Shown here in pieces: positions 1 through 10,930 of a DNA stretch of 64,000 nt. A model generated the notes under the pieces. It did no database searches and had not been told where the DNA came from. It was given only the letters and a program-made list of their open reading frames with translations. Origin of the DNA: Sambucus nigra (lineage: Eukaryota; Streptophyta; Magnoliopsida; Dipsacales; Adoxaceae); NCBI GenBank assembly GCA_949130495.1, contig OX422213.1, positions 201,369,660 to 201,433,659 on the forward strand, read 5' to 3'. The position numbers and the translations under genes are program-made. How positions within the stretch are numbered: the stretch's first letter is position 1; every line of letters begins with the position of its first letter.

Positions 1-24
1 CCTTTCCAGTAGCACCGGTGCAGC

Positions 25-705
25 ATGGGCAGTTACAGTACAAACATACCTATAATGTCCACCAGGCAGCAGCCCCACAGGCACCACCTGCGATTTGGGG
101 TATGTTTTTCTATCCATGGAACTTTGGGTCGAATTCTATTTGTTACTAGGGCAATGCATTGTTTTATAGCTACATATTATGTGAAGACCTTAGGGATATT
201 AACCAGAGTAAGGAGCACTGTAACGTACACAGACTCACCACTGGGGAGTGGGTCACTTATTTTCTTTATATGCCGGGGAGTGAGGGTAGAGATTGGTAGC
301 TTGGTATTACCTGCAGACATGTTAGTCTTAGACATGCACGAGCATGATGTGATTATTGGTATGGATTGGATCACAACTTATAGAGCCATGACTGATTGCT
401 TCGGTGGGAGCATTGTTTCTGCCATTCTGGGGTAAGAGATGTTTGTAGTGGCGATGCCTCGCCCAGAGGGAGGTTTGACCGCTCATTTGTATTACATAGA
501 GGAGGATACCTCTAAGAAGGTTGTGATTCCCTTAGACTCGATCCCTATTGTCAGGGAGTTTTCCGTGGTGTTTCAGGAGATACCAGGCCTACCGCCCCGT
601 CGAGAGATAGACTTCATTATAGATTTATTGCCAGATACGAGACCTATAGCAGCGCACCGTACCGTATGGCCCCGGCAGAGATGCGAGAGCTACGAGATCA
701 GATAG
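25..705 (+). pseudogene. Chromovirus aspartic protease and linker, degenerate
   Basis: Residues read from 25 to 435 match the retropepsin region of plant chromoviruses, best seen in the conserved C-terminal part LVLDMHEHDVIIGMDW. The segment that should hold the catalytic D-S/T-G motif reads LFVTRAMHCFIA, so the active-site aspartate is not there. A TAA at 433-435 interrupts the frame, which continues from 439 through the protease-RT linker ([19 protein letters not shown]). Near 650 the frame shifts, and the reverse transcriptase reads in another frame from about 650 onward. It once processed the Gag-Pol polyprotein. No function is expected now. Confidence 0.8.
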
Positions 706-1905
706 AGAAGTTATTAGGTCAGGGCTTCATTCGTAGGAGTACCTCACCTTGGGGCGCTCCAGTCTTGTTTGTGAAGAAGAGAGATGGTTCACTGAGATTG
801 TGTGTGGACTACCGGGAGCTGAACAAGGTCACAATACGGAATAAGTATCCGTTGCCTCGAATTGATGATCTGTTCGACCAGTTGAGGGGAGCAACTTTCT
901 TTTTGAAGATAAATCTGAGGTCGGGGTACCATCAGTTACGTATTAGAGAGCAGGATGTTTCAAAGACTGCCTTCTTATCGAGATATGGGTCCTATGAGTT
1001 CAGGGTGATGCCATTCGAACTCAAAAATGCCCCAACCATTTTCATGGACTTGATGAACCGAGTATTCAGAGAGTTCTTGGATCAGTTTGTCATCGTCTTC
1101 ATAGATGGCATCTTGATATATTCACACTCCGAGGAGGATCATGCTGAGCACTTGAGGCAGGTTCTTCAGACTCTATGAGAGCATCAGTTGTATGCTAAGT
1201 ACGAGAAGTGTGGATTCTGGTTGCGAGAGGTACAGTTCTTGGGCCATGTTGTTTCTGAGCAGGGGATTGCAGTTGACCCGAGCAAAGTGTCAGCGGTGAG
1301 GGAGTGGGGAAAGCCCACGACACCGACGGAAGTGCGTAGTTTCTTGGGGTTAGCCGGTTACTACAGGAGATTCATTCGGGGATTCTCCAAAATAGCGGGT
1401 CCATTGACGAATCTGACTCGCAAAGGGGTACCATATGTTTGGGATGACGCTTGTCAATTGGCTTTCGATGAGCTGAAAGACAAGCTTACTTCAACGCCAG
1501 TCCTTGCGTTACCGAAGCCGGGTGTGGAGTACCTGGTTTACATCGATGCGTCTTTACGGGGACTTGGAGGTGTACTCCAGCAGGAGGAGAAGGCTATAGC
1601 TTTTGCTTCCCGCAAGATTAAGCCGCATGAGAAGAATTACCCCACCCACGACCTGGAGTTAGCAGAGGTCGTCTTTGCATTAAGAATATCGAGGCACTAT
1701 TTATTGGGGGAGAAATTCAGTTTGCTCACAGAACATAAGTCACTGCAGTACCTGTTCACTCAACGAGAGCTGAATATGCGTCAGCGCAGATGGTTAGAGT
1801 TTGTGAAAGACTACCAGTTCGATATACAGTATCATCTAGGGAAGGCCAACGTAGTTGCTGATGCTTTGAGCCATAGACCGATAGACGATGTAGCGGACGT
1901 CAGGA
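666..1905 (+). pseudogene. Chromovirus reverse transcriptase and RNase H, degenerate
   Basis: Reverse transcriptase is clear from [21 protein letters not shown] through [13 protein letters not shown]. Two of the three catalytic aspartates are changed: motif A reads [11 protein letters not shown] where the family has an aspartate, and the family F-I-D-D box reads FIDG. The frame is stopped by TGA at 1176-1178 and resumes at once with [13 protein letters not shown]. The connection and RNase H domain ([16 protein letters not shown], to [15 protein letters not shown] near 1872) follow in the same frame. It would have copied element RNA into DNA. With both active-site changes it cannot be functional. 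Confidence 0.88.
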
Positions 1906-3461
1906 AAGTAAAGTGGAAGGAGTTGGGTCACCAGGATGCAGTGGCACGTTCTTTCATATCCGTAATGTCAGTCATACCCGAGACTGTTACGAGGGTGATA
2001 CAGGCACAGACCACAGACCCGTTTTTCCAGGATCAGATTGTGCGACTTCTAGCCGAGGGTGCTGAGTCCTATTCTGTTAGTTATGATGGAGGTTTGCGGC
2101 TTAATGGGAGATTGGTAGTTCTAGAAGGAGCAGAATTACGTCATGCAGTGATGACTCAGTCTCATGGGTCCCAATTTGCAGTACATCCGGGAGGCGATAA
2201 GATGTACCAGGATATGAGGCGTCAATACTGGTTGAGTGGGATGAAGAAGGACATCGCCGAGTTTGTGTCCAAGTGTTCTACCTGCCAGCTGGTGAAGGTA
2301 GACCACCATAAATCGTCAGGATTGCTTCAGCCGTTGGAAGTACCCGCATGGAAGTGGGAGGGTATTTCCATGGATTTCATTACAGGGTTGCCTACATCAT
2401 AGCGGGGCCATGATTCTATCTGGGTGATTGTAGACCGTTTGACCAAGGTGGCTCATTTTCTGCCAGTGAGGACAGATTATACCACGGTTCAGTATGCTCA
2501 GTTGTTCATCGCTGAGATTGTCAGATTACATGGAGTGCCCCTGAATATTGTGTCAGATAGGGACAAGATTTTTGTGTCATGTTTCTGGGAACGTTTTCAG
2601 GAGGCTATGGGTACTGAGTTGAGGTTGAGTTCAGTTTACCACCCACAGACAGATGGACAGACAAAGCGTACTAATCAGATGTTAGAGTATATGCCTCGCA
2701 TGTGTGTTCTCGATTTTGGAGGAGGTTGGGAACCACATCTTCCACTGGTAGAGTTTGCTTATAATAACTCTTATCATTTTACGATTGGCATGGCTCCATT
2801 TGAGGCTTTGTATGGCAGGCCTTGTCGTTCTCCAACCTGTTGGCTCGAGGTGGGGGACAACAAGTTTCTAGGACCAGAAGTGATTCAAGAGACCTCCGCG
2901 AGGATTGAGATAATCAGGAGTCGTATTCGGGTAGCCCAAGACAGGTAGAAGAGCTACGCCGATGCGAAACGGTTCTTCCGGGAGTTTAATGTGGGAGATC
3001 AAGTGTTATTACGTGTATCTCCTATGAAGGGAGTGATGAGGTTCGGGAAGAAGGGTAAGTTGGCTCCGAGGTACGTAGGACCATTTCCCATTATCGAGAG
3101 GATTGGGCCGGTAGCATACAGGTTGGGATTGCCAGAACATTTACATCGCATCCACGATGCATTCCACATCTCGTCGTTGAGACGATATCTTCGGGATGAT
3201 ATGTCCCATACTCACATTGCGATAGATGAGATTGACTTACAGTCTGATAGCTCTTACGAAGAGAGACCAGTGGATATTCTAGACTATAGTGAGAGGAGAT
3301 TGAGGTCGAAAATAGTTCCACTTGTGCGAGTCCAATGGGAGCATCATAATGTGGAGGAATCCACTTGGGAGCGTGAGACAGATATGCGCGATAGATATCC
3401 AGAGTTGTTTTTACCAGGTATGCCTTATTTTCCGAATTTCGGGACGAAATTCCATTATTAG
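1906..3461 (+). pseudogene. Chromovirus integrase with C-terminal chromodomain, degenerate
   Basis: The H-H-C-C zinc-binding domain reads H-P-G-G-D-K-M to CSTCQLVK (about 2185-2300). The DDE core begins at SMDFITGLP, with VSDRD as second acidic position. The third catalytic residue is lost: HPQTDGQTKRTNQ has lysine where glutamate is required. TAG codons at 2400-2402 and 2946-2948 break the frame, which otherwise runs unchanged from 666. The last 40 residues (VRVQWEHHNVEESTWERE) are a chromodomain, the module that steers chromoviruses to particular chromatin. The stops look like C-to-T transitions expected in methylated plant repeats. Confidence 0.88.
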
Positions 3462-3470
3462 GGGGGAAGT
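3459..3470 (+). other. Polypurine tract of the chromovirus
   Basis: The run AGGGGGGAAG sits just before the TGTAATACC start of the 3' LTR. It would prime plus-strand DNA synthesis. The outer element has the same arrangement at 26195-26205, so the two families share priming signals. Confidence 0.8.
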
Positions 3471-3471
3471 A

Positions 3472-6400
3472 TGTAATACCCCGTATTTTTAGGCTATATT
3501 AATTTGGGGATTTATTAAATTTAATGTGACGGTTTATTTAATAAAAATCCGGAAATTAATTATGTAATAATTATTAACGTGACAAGAGTTAGTAATTATG
3601 GGAAACTTGTTGAATATTACTAATGAGCATAGTAATATATGATATTGGTTATATTGAATGTCATAAGTGAATTAAATGACTATTTCGGAAATTTAAGTCG
3701 GGACGTGCCCGTGTCACGTTAGGACTAATTTTGTTAGATAAAAAGTAAATATTTTATAAGTTGTTCGTATGGTCGTTTTGAGTGCGTCAACGTGTCCGGA
3801 AGGGTCAAGATAATCAGAAAAGCATTCCCGGGGGTTTAGTTTGGGTCTCGGGGCGTTGTTAGGCCTAATTGGTGCCCCGAGAGGGCATTTTAGTCATTTT
3901 ACATAAGTGGGTAATTAAACCCACGAATTTCAGCCAACCTATATCAGCCATTACGTCAGCCTCTTAGGGTTAGAACACTCACAAATCAAGTGACGGCCAT
4001 TGGAGAAGAGAGGAGAGAGCTCCAAGGCAATCCAAGGCCAAAAAGCCACCGGTTTGCACCGCCACCACCACCACCGCGTAGATCACGAGTCAAGGAACGC
4101 AGCCATACCAAAATCAGCCGTGAATCTGCATACCAAAATCCTAGGCAAGTGTTTAAACTTGCTATTTTCGTTGATGCAATCTTCATGTTAGTTTAGGAAT
4201 GAATTGTGATAAAAACTATGGAAGAAAACCCCATTTTTGATAGGAGAACCCATGTAGTATTGATGTATATGTTAATTCTGGAAACCCTTGCCATGTAGAG
4301 GTAATAATCCACGAAATTTGGTGATCATAATAAAGAAATATTGGAGAAAGATTCATTAGAAATCTGTTTAAGAAAATTTTAGGGTTCTTGATGATTGGAC
4401 ATGATTTTAGGTTGAAAATCCATGTTTAATGATAGTTATACACATGCTTTACGTTATAAACACCTGGTATAATGTTATGATGATGAAAGTAGGATTTTTG
4501 GGATGATTAGAATGGAAAAACATAGTTTTGGATGAAGAAGTTTGATGAATCCCGTAACTGCATTCTGCAGAATTTTGCCCAGACCTGCTTGATCGATCGA
4601 TCGAGCCTAGAGCATCGATCGATCGAAGGTTCGATCGATCGAGCCCCAAGCTTCGATCGATCGACCCCTCCTGGCAGACTCCTAATTCCCTCTTTAAATG
4701 AGTTAAATTCAAATTGTCGTGATATAATTCTTGGGCATTCTTGATAAAATTATTTGGGAGACATTGAGGACCAGTAGGGCATAGGAATAAATGTTTGGAC
4801 CTTTAATCTTCAACGAGAATGGTATTTATGGGACATTTACTTTAGGGTTGGTGAATTTATAAATTTAAAGGGTGAGGTGCGTAAGAGAGTTACATTGGAA
4901 CCTAATAAAGACACTTACTGAATTTCAGATTTGTGAGGATATAGTCCACGAGTGTCAGGTAATGAGTGAGAAAACCCTTCGAGTTAAGGTTAGGAACGAA
5001 ACCTTATACGAAATGCTATAAATGTGAAATTAAGGATAATTGGTATAATTATGGGTGACGAGAATAACCTATATTAATATGATAAAGTGGTATCTTTATA
5101 TGATTGTGTGTACATATATTATATACTTGTGAAAATCATGCCCACGCTACTTTCTATCCCTGAGGTTTCCGCGATGGGACAAGTCTTATCTCGATGGGAC
5201 CTTTATGGGGGATATTGACTTGTACCCTAGAAGATAGATATCCTTGGTACAGGCTATCGACGTGATAGTTCAGACGGTTCTATGAGACGCAGGCATGTGC
5301 CATCCTCTTAGAGACTTAGAATCTATTCTTCGCCTCAATATTGTTTGTGTATTCATGTTAATACAATTCGAGAGTGATTCCGATTGTATTCCCCTTAATA
5401 TGAGTGATATGGGGTTCTGGATAGTAGAGTATGCACGTACCATAATTTAGTTAGGGTGCTGTAATAATATATATTATACGAGTAGTTAATATATATATGA
5501 AATTTTGAAATTTGGAACTGCCTACTGTGATTTGATAAGTAGGACATGGTTGATGACACATATAGTAAGTACTTATTTTGTGGAAGTATAATATGTCACT
5601 GGGAAACTTTATAAATGAATAAAAGCTAAAACAAGTGTAGTGCTACTAATTGGTAGTATTCTTTTTAAACCAAAAATATTGTTCGGTTTTGAAATCTTAG
5701 GAGTAAGTTTATGATACGCTAATTTATTGGGAAGGTTAGTATGATAAAGTGTTAAGATAAACCGTTGGGAAGGTTAGCACGATAGGCGTGCACAATAGAA
5801 GAGAGGTGAGAATTTCTCAAGAGAGTGTCGCTCTAATATGTTGTTGCATTGGCCTGTATCAATTTAAATACTTGCTAAATGTATTTTAAAATCAAACACA
5901 CTTTCGGGCTCTGACCCGTTTCTTTTTCTCTCTCTCTCTCTTGTATATATATGTATATATTTCAGGTGCCGAGCCACAGGGGCGTCTTGCTTAGGATCCC
6001 TTGAAAGGAATGTGCTGCAGCTTAGGTGGGAGTTGCAGGTTACTTGCGTAGACGGCTTTCCTTATTGACTCCACTTTTAGCATTCTCATTTATTGGGAAT
6101 GTGTCGCCCTTTCCATTATTTCATTATTGTTGGGACATTTGTATTTCAGTTTTCCAGTATTGTTACGATGGGTTTTATTCAGTTTGTATTAGTGACTTTA
6201 GTTTTCATATGTGGACATTCGATTGACGAATGTATTATATTATTGGACTTTGTGTTCCAGGTTTATTGTGGTGTAATTCTTAATTGTAGAAATGTTGTTA
6301 ATAAAACAAATGTTTTTCTTTAAATAAAATTTGGAAAGTTTGTATATAAATGGTTTTGACACTTCGCTTAATTATTTAGGGTGTTAAATGGGAAAATGTT

Positions 6401-6497
6401 TTTATCGACAGTGATGCTGAGAATGAACCAACTGTTTACCTTGGTTTAATTTAATAAAGGAGTGATCGCCCGGTATTCAATTAGGCGGGGTGTCACA
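3472..6497 (+). repeat. 3' LTR of the chromovirus (3026 bp)
   Basis: It starts TGTAATACCCCG after the polypurine tract and ends GGCGGGGTGTCACA. Blocks shared with the outer LTRs include a U3 box at 3801-3850 (TCAGAA..CCCGGGGG..GTCTCGG), the stem-loop GCAAGT..ACTTGC at 4145-4162, a GATC cluster, the block CTGACCCGTTTCT near 5916, and the last 36 bp (GTGATCGCCCGGTATT...). Overall it differs enough from LTR A to be a separate family. Short open frames inside it (4449-4744, 6026-6323) have no recognisable product. Confidence 0.88.
4590..4668. repeat. GATC/TCGA-rich cluster in the LTR
   Basis: TCGATCGATCGA-type palindromic repeats occur four times in 80 bp, separated by GC-richer spacers. A shorter version is at the matching place in LTR A (8543-8582) and LTR B (27128-27168). 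Confidence 0.8.
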
Positions 6498-6901
6498 AAA
6501 CTCGCAATATCTTGTTTTATTACTTAGCACTTTTATTATCTCATCTCATACATCCTAATATAATTTTTATTTAGTATTATTGCACATTCCTTATTTTCAT
6601 ATAAATAAAAACCCAAAAAACAAGAAAAAGAGGGTTTGCTCATAAATTCCAAACGGAAATTCTTATACTTTTCTTACACTTTGCTCACAAATAAAACACT
6701 TTTTCTACACACACACACACACACACACAAAAATAAGAGAATCCCCCAATTGGATTTATGGGATAAACCCCACCCCTCGTCTTGCATGCGAACTACGTGG
6801 ACTTTGATGCCTCTATAGGCTACGTAGGCGTCTCGGGGTAAAATCGGAGACTCGAGTCCTATTTTTATTTTTTCTCTCATTTTCTATTTTCTCTAAAATC
6901 A

Positions 6902-6945
<44 letters not shown>

Positions 6946-7622
6946 CCTAGTGGCGTATTATCCCAAATGCGTTATTGTTCCCTCATAATGATCAACGTAA
7001 GGATAATCGCCTAAATCTTATTTTCTAATATTTTTATACCTTCCTGCGGATGACTCGCTTTACCTCTTCCATGGTGCAAGTCGACGATTCCTATCTCCAC
7101 TATATATACACATGCACACATATCATGGGAAAAATAAAGGAAAATAACAAAAATCTATGAGAGACCGAAAGGGCGGAATGGGTGACTAACACCTTCCCAT
7201 TTCGTAACTTAGCCTCCGGACCCTTCTCGAATCATTTTGGTTTCGTATGCACCAGTATGTCTTTGGATGCTGTCCTTCGGGATGGCTTCCCCTTTTCTTT
7301 TATCGGTTTTGAGTAAAATAGACTGGCGACTCTAATCTCTCTATATTTTTTTACCTCACCTCAAATGACGCCGGTCGAAGCGCTCCCGAGAGGGATGCGC
7401 GGGACATAAGGTATCCTCCATCACGCCGTGAGGATCGGGGAAGGTCACAGTACCTACACCCAAAGGTCGACTGAATATGATATCCATGGGAGAGAAGATG
7501 ATATATGGTCGCCTAGAAGGAGGTGGCAAGGATATAGCCGACAGGAAGGCCCATATCGCAGAGGCTAAAGGAGTCCCTAAGATTGAAGTGGTAAACTCGC
7601 CCGAAGTTGACCCCAAGCCACG
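6498..7622 (+). mobile_element. Old Tat-lineage element, left half (LTR/leader and gag-pol fragment)
   Basis: This stretch lies between the chromovirus LTR and the outer element. It holds (AC)n at 6707-6729 and (TA)n at 6904-6942, then a region (7160-7323) that looks like the 3' part of an LTR. TGGCGACTCT at 7324-7333 resembles a primer-binding site for tRNA-Arg, as in Ogre/Tat elements. From 7422 it codes a recognisable Tat gag-pol fragment that continues at 49002 on the other side of the 41-kb insertion. The LTR and primer-site readings are tentative; the coding fragment is solid. Confidence 0.65.
7422..7622 (+). pseudogene. Tat gag-pol fragment (gag-protease junction), left part
   Basis: In one frame the sequence gives GRLNMISMGEKMIYG and then GGGKDIADRKAHIAEAK. 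This lines up with GGGSEVADRKAHVAEAK, upstream of the protease in Tat-2. A TGA lies upstream near 7430. The frame is cut at 7622 by the TGTAATACC start of LTR A and is taken up again at 49007. The region between a possible primer site at 7324 and this point is too short for a whole gag, so an internal deletion preceded the insertion. Confidence 0.8.
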
Positions 7623-8061
7623 TGTAATACCCCGCACTTTTATGGAAAATTAAATTCAATAATTCAGTATAATTTGGGAATTTAAGAAATCATCATGAAT
7701 AGTAATTTTTGGAGTTTTCAAGGATTAGATGATTTTCGAGGGGTGTTATATTTACTTTTGGGATTAAGTAAATGAACTGGAGTATTTTAATTATATGTCG
7801 CAGCTGGGTAAAGCGAAAGAGGATAATATTTTAATGGAAAAACCCGCATGGAGATGTATTGGGTTAAATTAGTGAGTTGCGATCAAGTGCCTCGGATGGA
7901 TATTTCGATTGAGCGATGAGTCTCAGAATGGCCGAGATAGTCAGAATAGAGTATCCAGGGGTAGAAATTGAGTTTCGGGAATTTTTGGACCAGTAGAGAC
8001 TCGTAATTGAGTAAACGAGTCATTTTTGGATTTAATAGGGATAAACCCTCTTCTCTTTCCC

Positions 8062-8067
8062 TATAAG
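8062..8067 (+). promoter_or_regulatory. Probable TATA box of LTR A
   Basis: CCCTATAAGACAC is conserved in LTR B (TATAAG at 26647-26652). It is followed about 30 bp on by a purine-rich stretch that would begin the transcript. Confidence 0.55.
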
Positions 8068-8207
8068 ACACGAGAGAGTGGGAGAAAGAAAGAAAAAGAA
8101 AGAAAAGAAGAAGGGAAGAAAGGAAGAGGAGAAAAGAGGAGAGAAAAAGGATTTCCGGGTCAAACTCCACAGGATTCGACTCGGGATCATCAGATTTTAT
8201 CCTCCAG

Positions 8208-8223
8208 GCAAGTGTTTACTTGC
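8208..8223. promoter_or_regulatory. Conserved stem-loop in the LTR leader
   Basis: GCAAGTGTTTACTTGC is a perfect 6-bp inverted repeat with a 4-base loop. The same place holds it in LTR B (26792-26807) and, with a longer loop, in the chromovirus LTR (4145-4162). The preceding CCAG also makes AG|GCAAGT, a GC-type splice donor consensus, so a leader intron is the alternative reading. Confidence 0.5.
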
Positions 8224-9984
8224 TTTATTTCTTTTTGAGCATCAATCTCATATCATAGTTGGTTATAAAAAATTATATGATTTTGGGATTTGGTTTTTGT
8301 GAATCAAATGGGTTTTTCGGAAGTTTAACGGGTAAAACCCGAAAAATGTCAAGTTGGAGAAACTTAGGAATTAATTGAATTTAGTTGTTAATTCTTGGTT
8401 CTAGGATGATTAGAACCTATTTCATTTGTGTATATGTTGTCGGTGTGGTTGTATGTTGGTGCGAAAGTAGGTAAAAAGCTTGGTGGGTTGTTAATTGCCG
8501 AAATAGAACCATTGGAGAAGAAGGAGTTTCGGCTACCCTGTTTGATCGATCGATCGATGCCCTAGGATAGATCGGTCGATCCTAATTTTTTTTTGTCAAT
8601 TTTTGTTGGTTCAATTTATATGGGATAAATCCCCAAATTAAGGATTTCTAGCCTATTTAATTGAGGAAATAACTAGACGTAACTAAGGAAGATATATTTA
8701 TCAAATTTAGGAAATTTATGGGGGATAAGAGAGTGTTTTAAGCGTGTGACACTAAAATTATATTTTCGAGGAAAATAGATAAAGTGAGGAATTAGAGAGG
8801 TGGGGTTTTCCAAAAATAGAGTGGGGACCTCTAAATTATTATTTGAGTGAAATATAGTCCTTGGGTGCTTAGAAATGATATCCGCGACTTATATAAATTA
8901 AGGGTGTTTAGTGACGAATATTTCTTGGCATAATTTTAGTGGTCAGTTAGGCATATATGATCGTGTGAGTAGAAGACGTAATTATATCATTTATGGATGA
9001 GTAAATCCTACGAGACTACTAGGATGGATTGGTACAGTTGGAGAAATTATATAAATTCTTATGCGCGAATAAGGTACAAGTTATTTATCAAGTGAGGGAA
9101 TACCTTTGGATTTAGTATTGCGAGTGTGCGAATACTTGAATGATATTATTAAGGAGAATCTTTGGGGTTATTGGCCATAGTTATGTGTGATTGGCAATTA
9201 TGGCCATTTATATATTTGAGGAACAATGTGGAATATATATATACGATGTGATTAAAGTATATATATATATGATACGAATATGTATATATATTTATATGTG
9301 AATGGTATATATATTTATGTGAATCATACACCTTCTATGCTATCATGGGAAGTTACGCGATATGGGTGAGGCCCCTGGCTTGAGGAGCAGGGAGCGTATA
9401 GTCCCCAGTTCATAGCGTCCATTTTATATTGTGTGGTTTTTATTAGGGGTGAGACGTGTTGGGTATGTTTTGTCTCACTTTCGGGGAGGAACTATGACCG
9501 CTTACCATACATTGTGATTTGGCTTTTACTAAGGCGGTGTGAGATTACGACCGTTGGTACCCAGGATGATACATGAGTGATTCCCTGGTAGATGATAGCA
9601 AAGAGACCGCATCCTCGAGTTATAGCTCGTTGGGATGGTTATTATACTGGTGTGTATAGTATATTACTTGTGCATGAGAACAAGATATTATATATCTCTC
9701 TATTAGAGTAAAGAGATAAAATGAAAAAAGATTAATTCTCATTCCGGGAAATTATATCCGGACGTATATAGTGATATGCATATGAAGTGAGTATGATAAT
9801 GTATATATAATTATATGAGTATTCCTATACGTTGCGTACTGAGGGCCTAATGGATCTCGACGATCGACACTGCCAAGTAGTAGTGTATCGGGGGGTTCCT
9901 TTTTGGATTTGGCTTTGCGAGACGCCCCACGCACGAACATGGCGCAGTGTGGAAATTGGGGAGAAGTTAGACCTTAGTACTAAG

Positions 9985-9987
<3 letters not shown>

Positions 9988-10066
<79 letters not shown>
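9988..10066. repeat. (AT)n microsatellite between two LTR modules
   Basis: About 79 bp of uninterrupted AT separate the two module copies. In LTR B the matching site (40796-40847) is (CA)n(TA)n and has received the Helitron. Short IYIYIY frames here are artefacts. Confidence 0.95.
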
Positions 10067-10069
<3 letters not shown>

Positions 10070-10918
10070 GGATCTCGACGATCGACACTGATAAGTAGTA
10101 GTGTATCGGGGGGGTTCCTTGTTTGGATTTCGCTTCGCGAGACACCCCACACACGAATTTAACACAGTGTTGGGAATGGGTAGAAGTTTAGCCCTTAGTA
10201 CCTAGTTTACTTAGGACCTTTAGGGTTTGGGGGTGACGGATTGGTTAGGCAGAGTAGCTTGACTAGGATGTTTAGAGAGATACGCTAGGAGTGCACTATT
10301 AGAAGAGAGGTAAGGGGTATCTCATGGGAGTGCGATACTAATTTAAATATGAGATAAAATATATTTTCTTAAATAAAGAATTTATGCACTTGCTAAATAT
10401 TTTCACAACTCGAGCTCTGACCCATTTCTATATTTTTCCCCTCTTGCTATATATTATATATATATAGGTGTCCAGACACGGGGATGCCAGGATGATGATC
10501 CTTTCGAGTCAGACGTCTACTGCAGCAGCTGTGGATGCATGCAGGTTTTTGGTATACGTTTCTATCCTTAAAATCTAGATAGGAGTTACTGTATAAATAC
10601 TCGGGTTAAAAGCCCAACTACATTTACTTATTCTTTTACCGCGTTTTATGCGGATTTCATTTGGGTTGTATTAATGTTAAACCGAGTGTTCAGTTATTTT
10701 ATTTCTTTTCAGTTCCATTTATATAAACTTTGTGAATGCTTTAAGTGTATAGTTTGTTTAAAAAGATTACTTAAATAAAATTTTGATGCCAACCTAATTG
10801 GTTATTAGTAAATAATTTGATTTTTGATAGTGATGCTAAGAATGAACCATGTGCGACTCCTGTTTCAATTTGGTACATGAGTGATCGCCCGGTATTTTAT
10901 TAGGCAGGGTGTCACATA

Positions 10919-10930
10919 TGGTATTAGATC
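10919..10930 (+). other. Primer-binding site of the outer element
   Basis: TGGTATTAGATC, two bases after the end of LTR A, matches the common initiator-tRNA-Met primer site TGGTATCAGAGC at 10 of 12 positions. Confidence 0.7.

Larger units (their letters stand above)
1..6497 (+). mobile_element. Tekay-like chromovirus (Ty3/gypsy), 3' half
   Basis: The window opens inside the coding region of an LTR retrotransposon: protease, reverse transcriptase, RNase H, integrase and chromodomain remnants run in order on the plus strand from 25 to 3461. A polypurine tract and a 3026-bp LTR ending in TGTCACA follow. The pol order with integrase after RNase H defines Ty3/gypsy, and the C-terminal chromodomain defines the chromovirus branch. 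Very long LTRs starting TGTAATACCCC fit the Tekay/Del clade, which is inference. The 5' LTR and gag lie outside the window. The element is dead: several nonsense codons, a frameshift and changed catalytic residues. The five bases after the LTR (AAACT, 6498-6502) would be the target duplication but cannot be checked. Confidence 0.9.
7623..10916 (+). repeat. LTR A of the outer element (3294 bp)
   Basis: It begins TGTAATACCCCGCAC and ends GGCAGGGTGTCACA. By eye the first 160 bp differ from LTR B at about six positions. It contains a TATA box (8062-8067), a stem-loop at 8208-8223, a GATC cluster (8543-8582), AT microsatellites near 9230-9320, and two copies of a module of about 125 bp (9849-9975 and 10067-10195) separated by (AT)n. 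Confidence 0.9.

Noticed and set aside
4449..4744. Open frames with RSID/DRS repeats
   Set aside because: Translation of the GATC cluster in the chromovirus LTR.
9825..10154. IYIYIY open frames on both strands
   Set aside because: Translation of the (AT)n microsatellite in LTR A.
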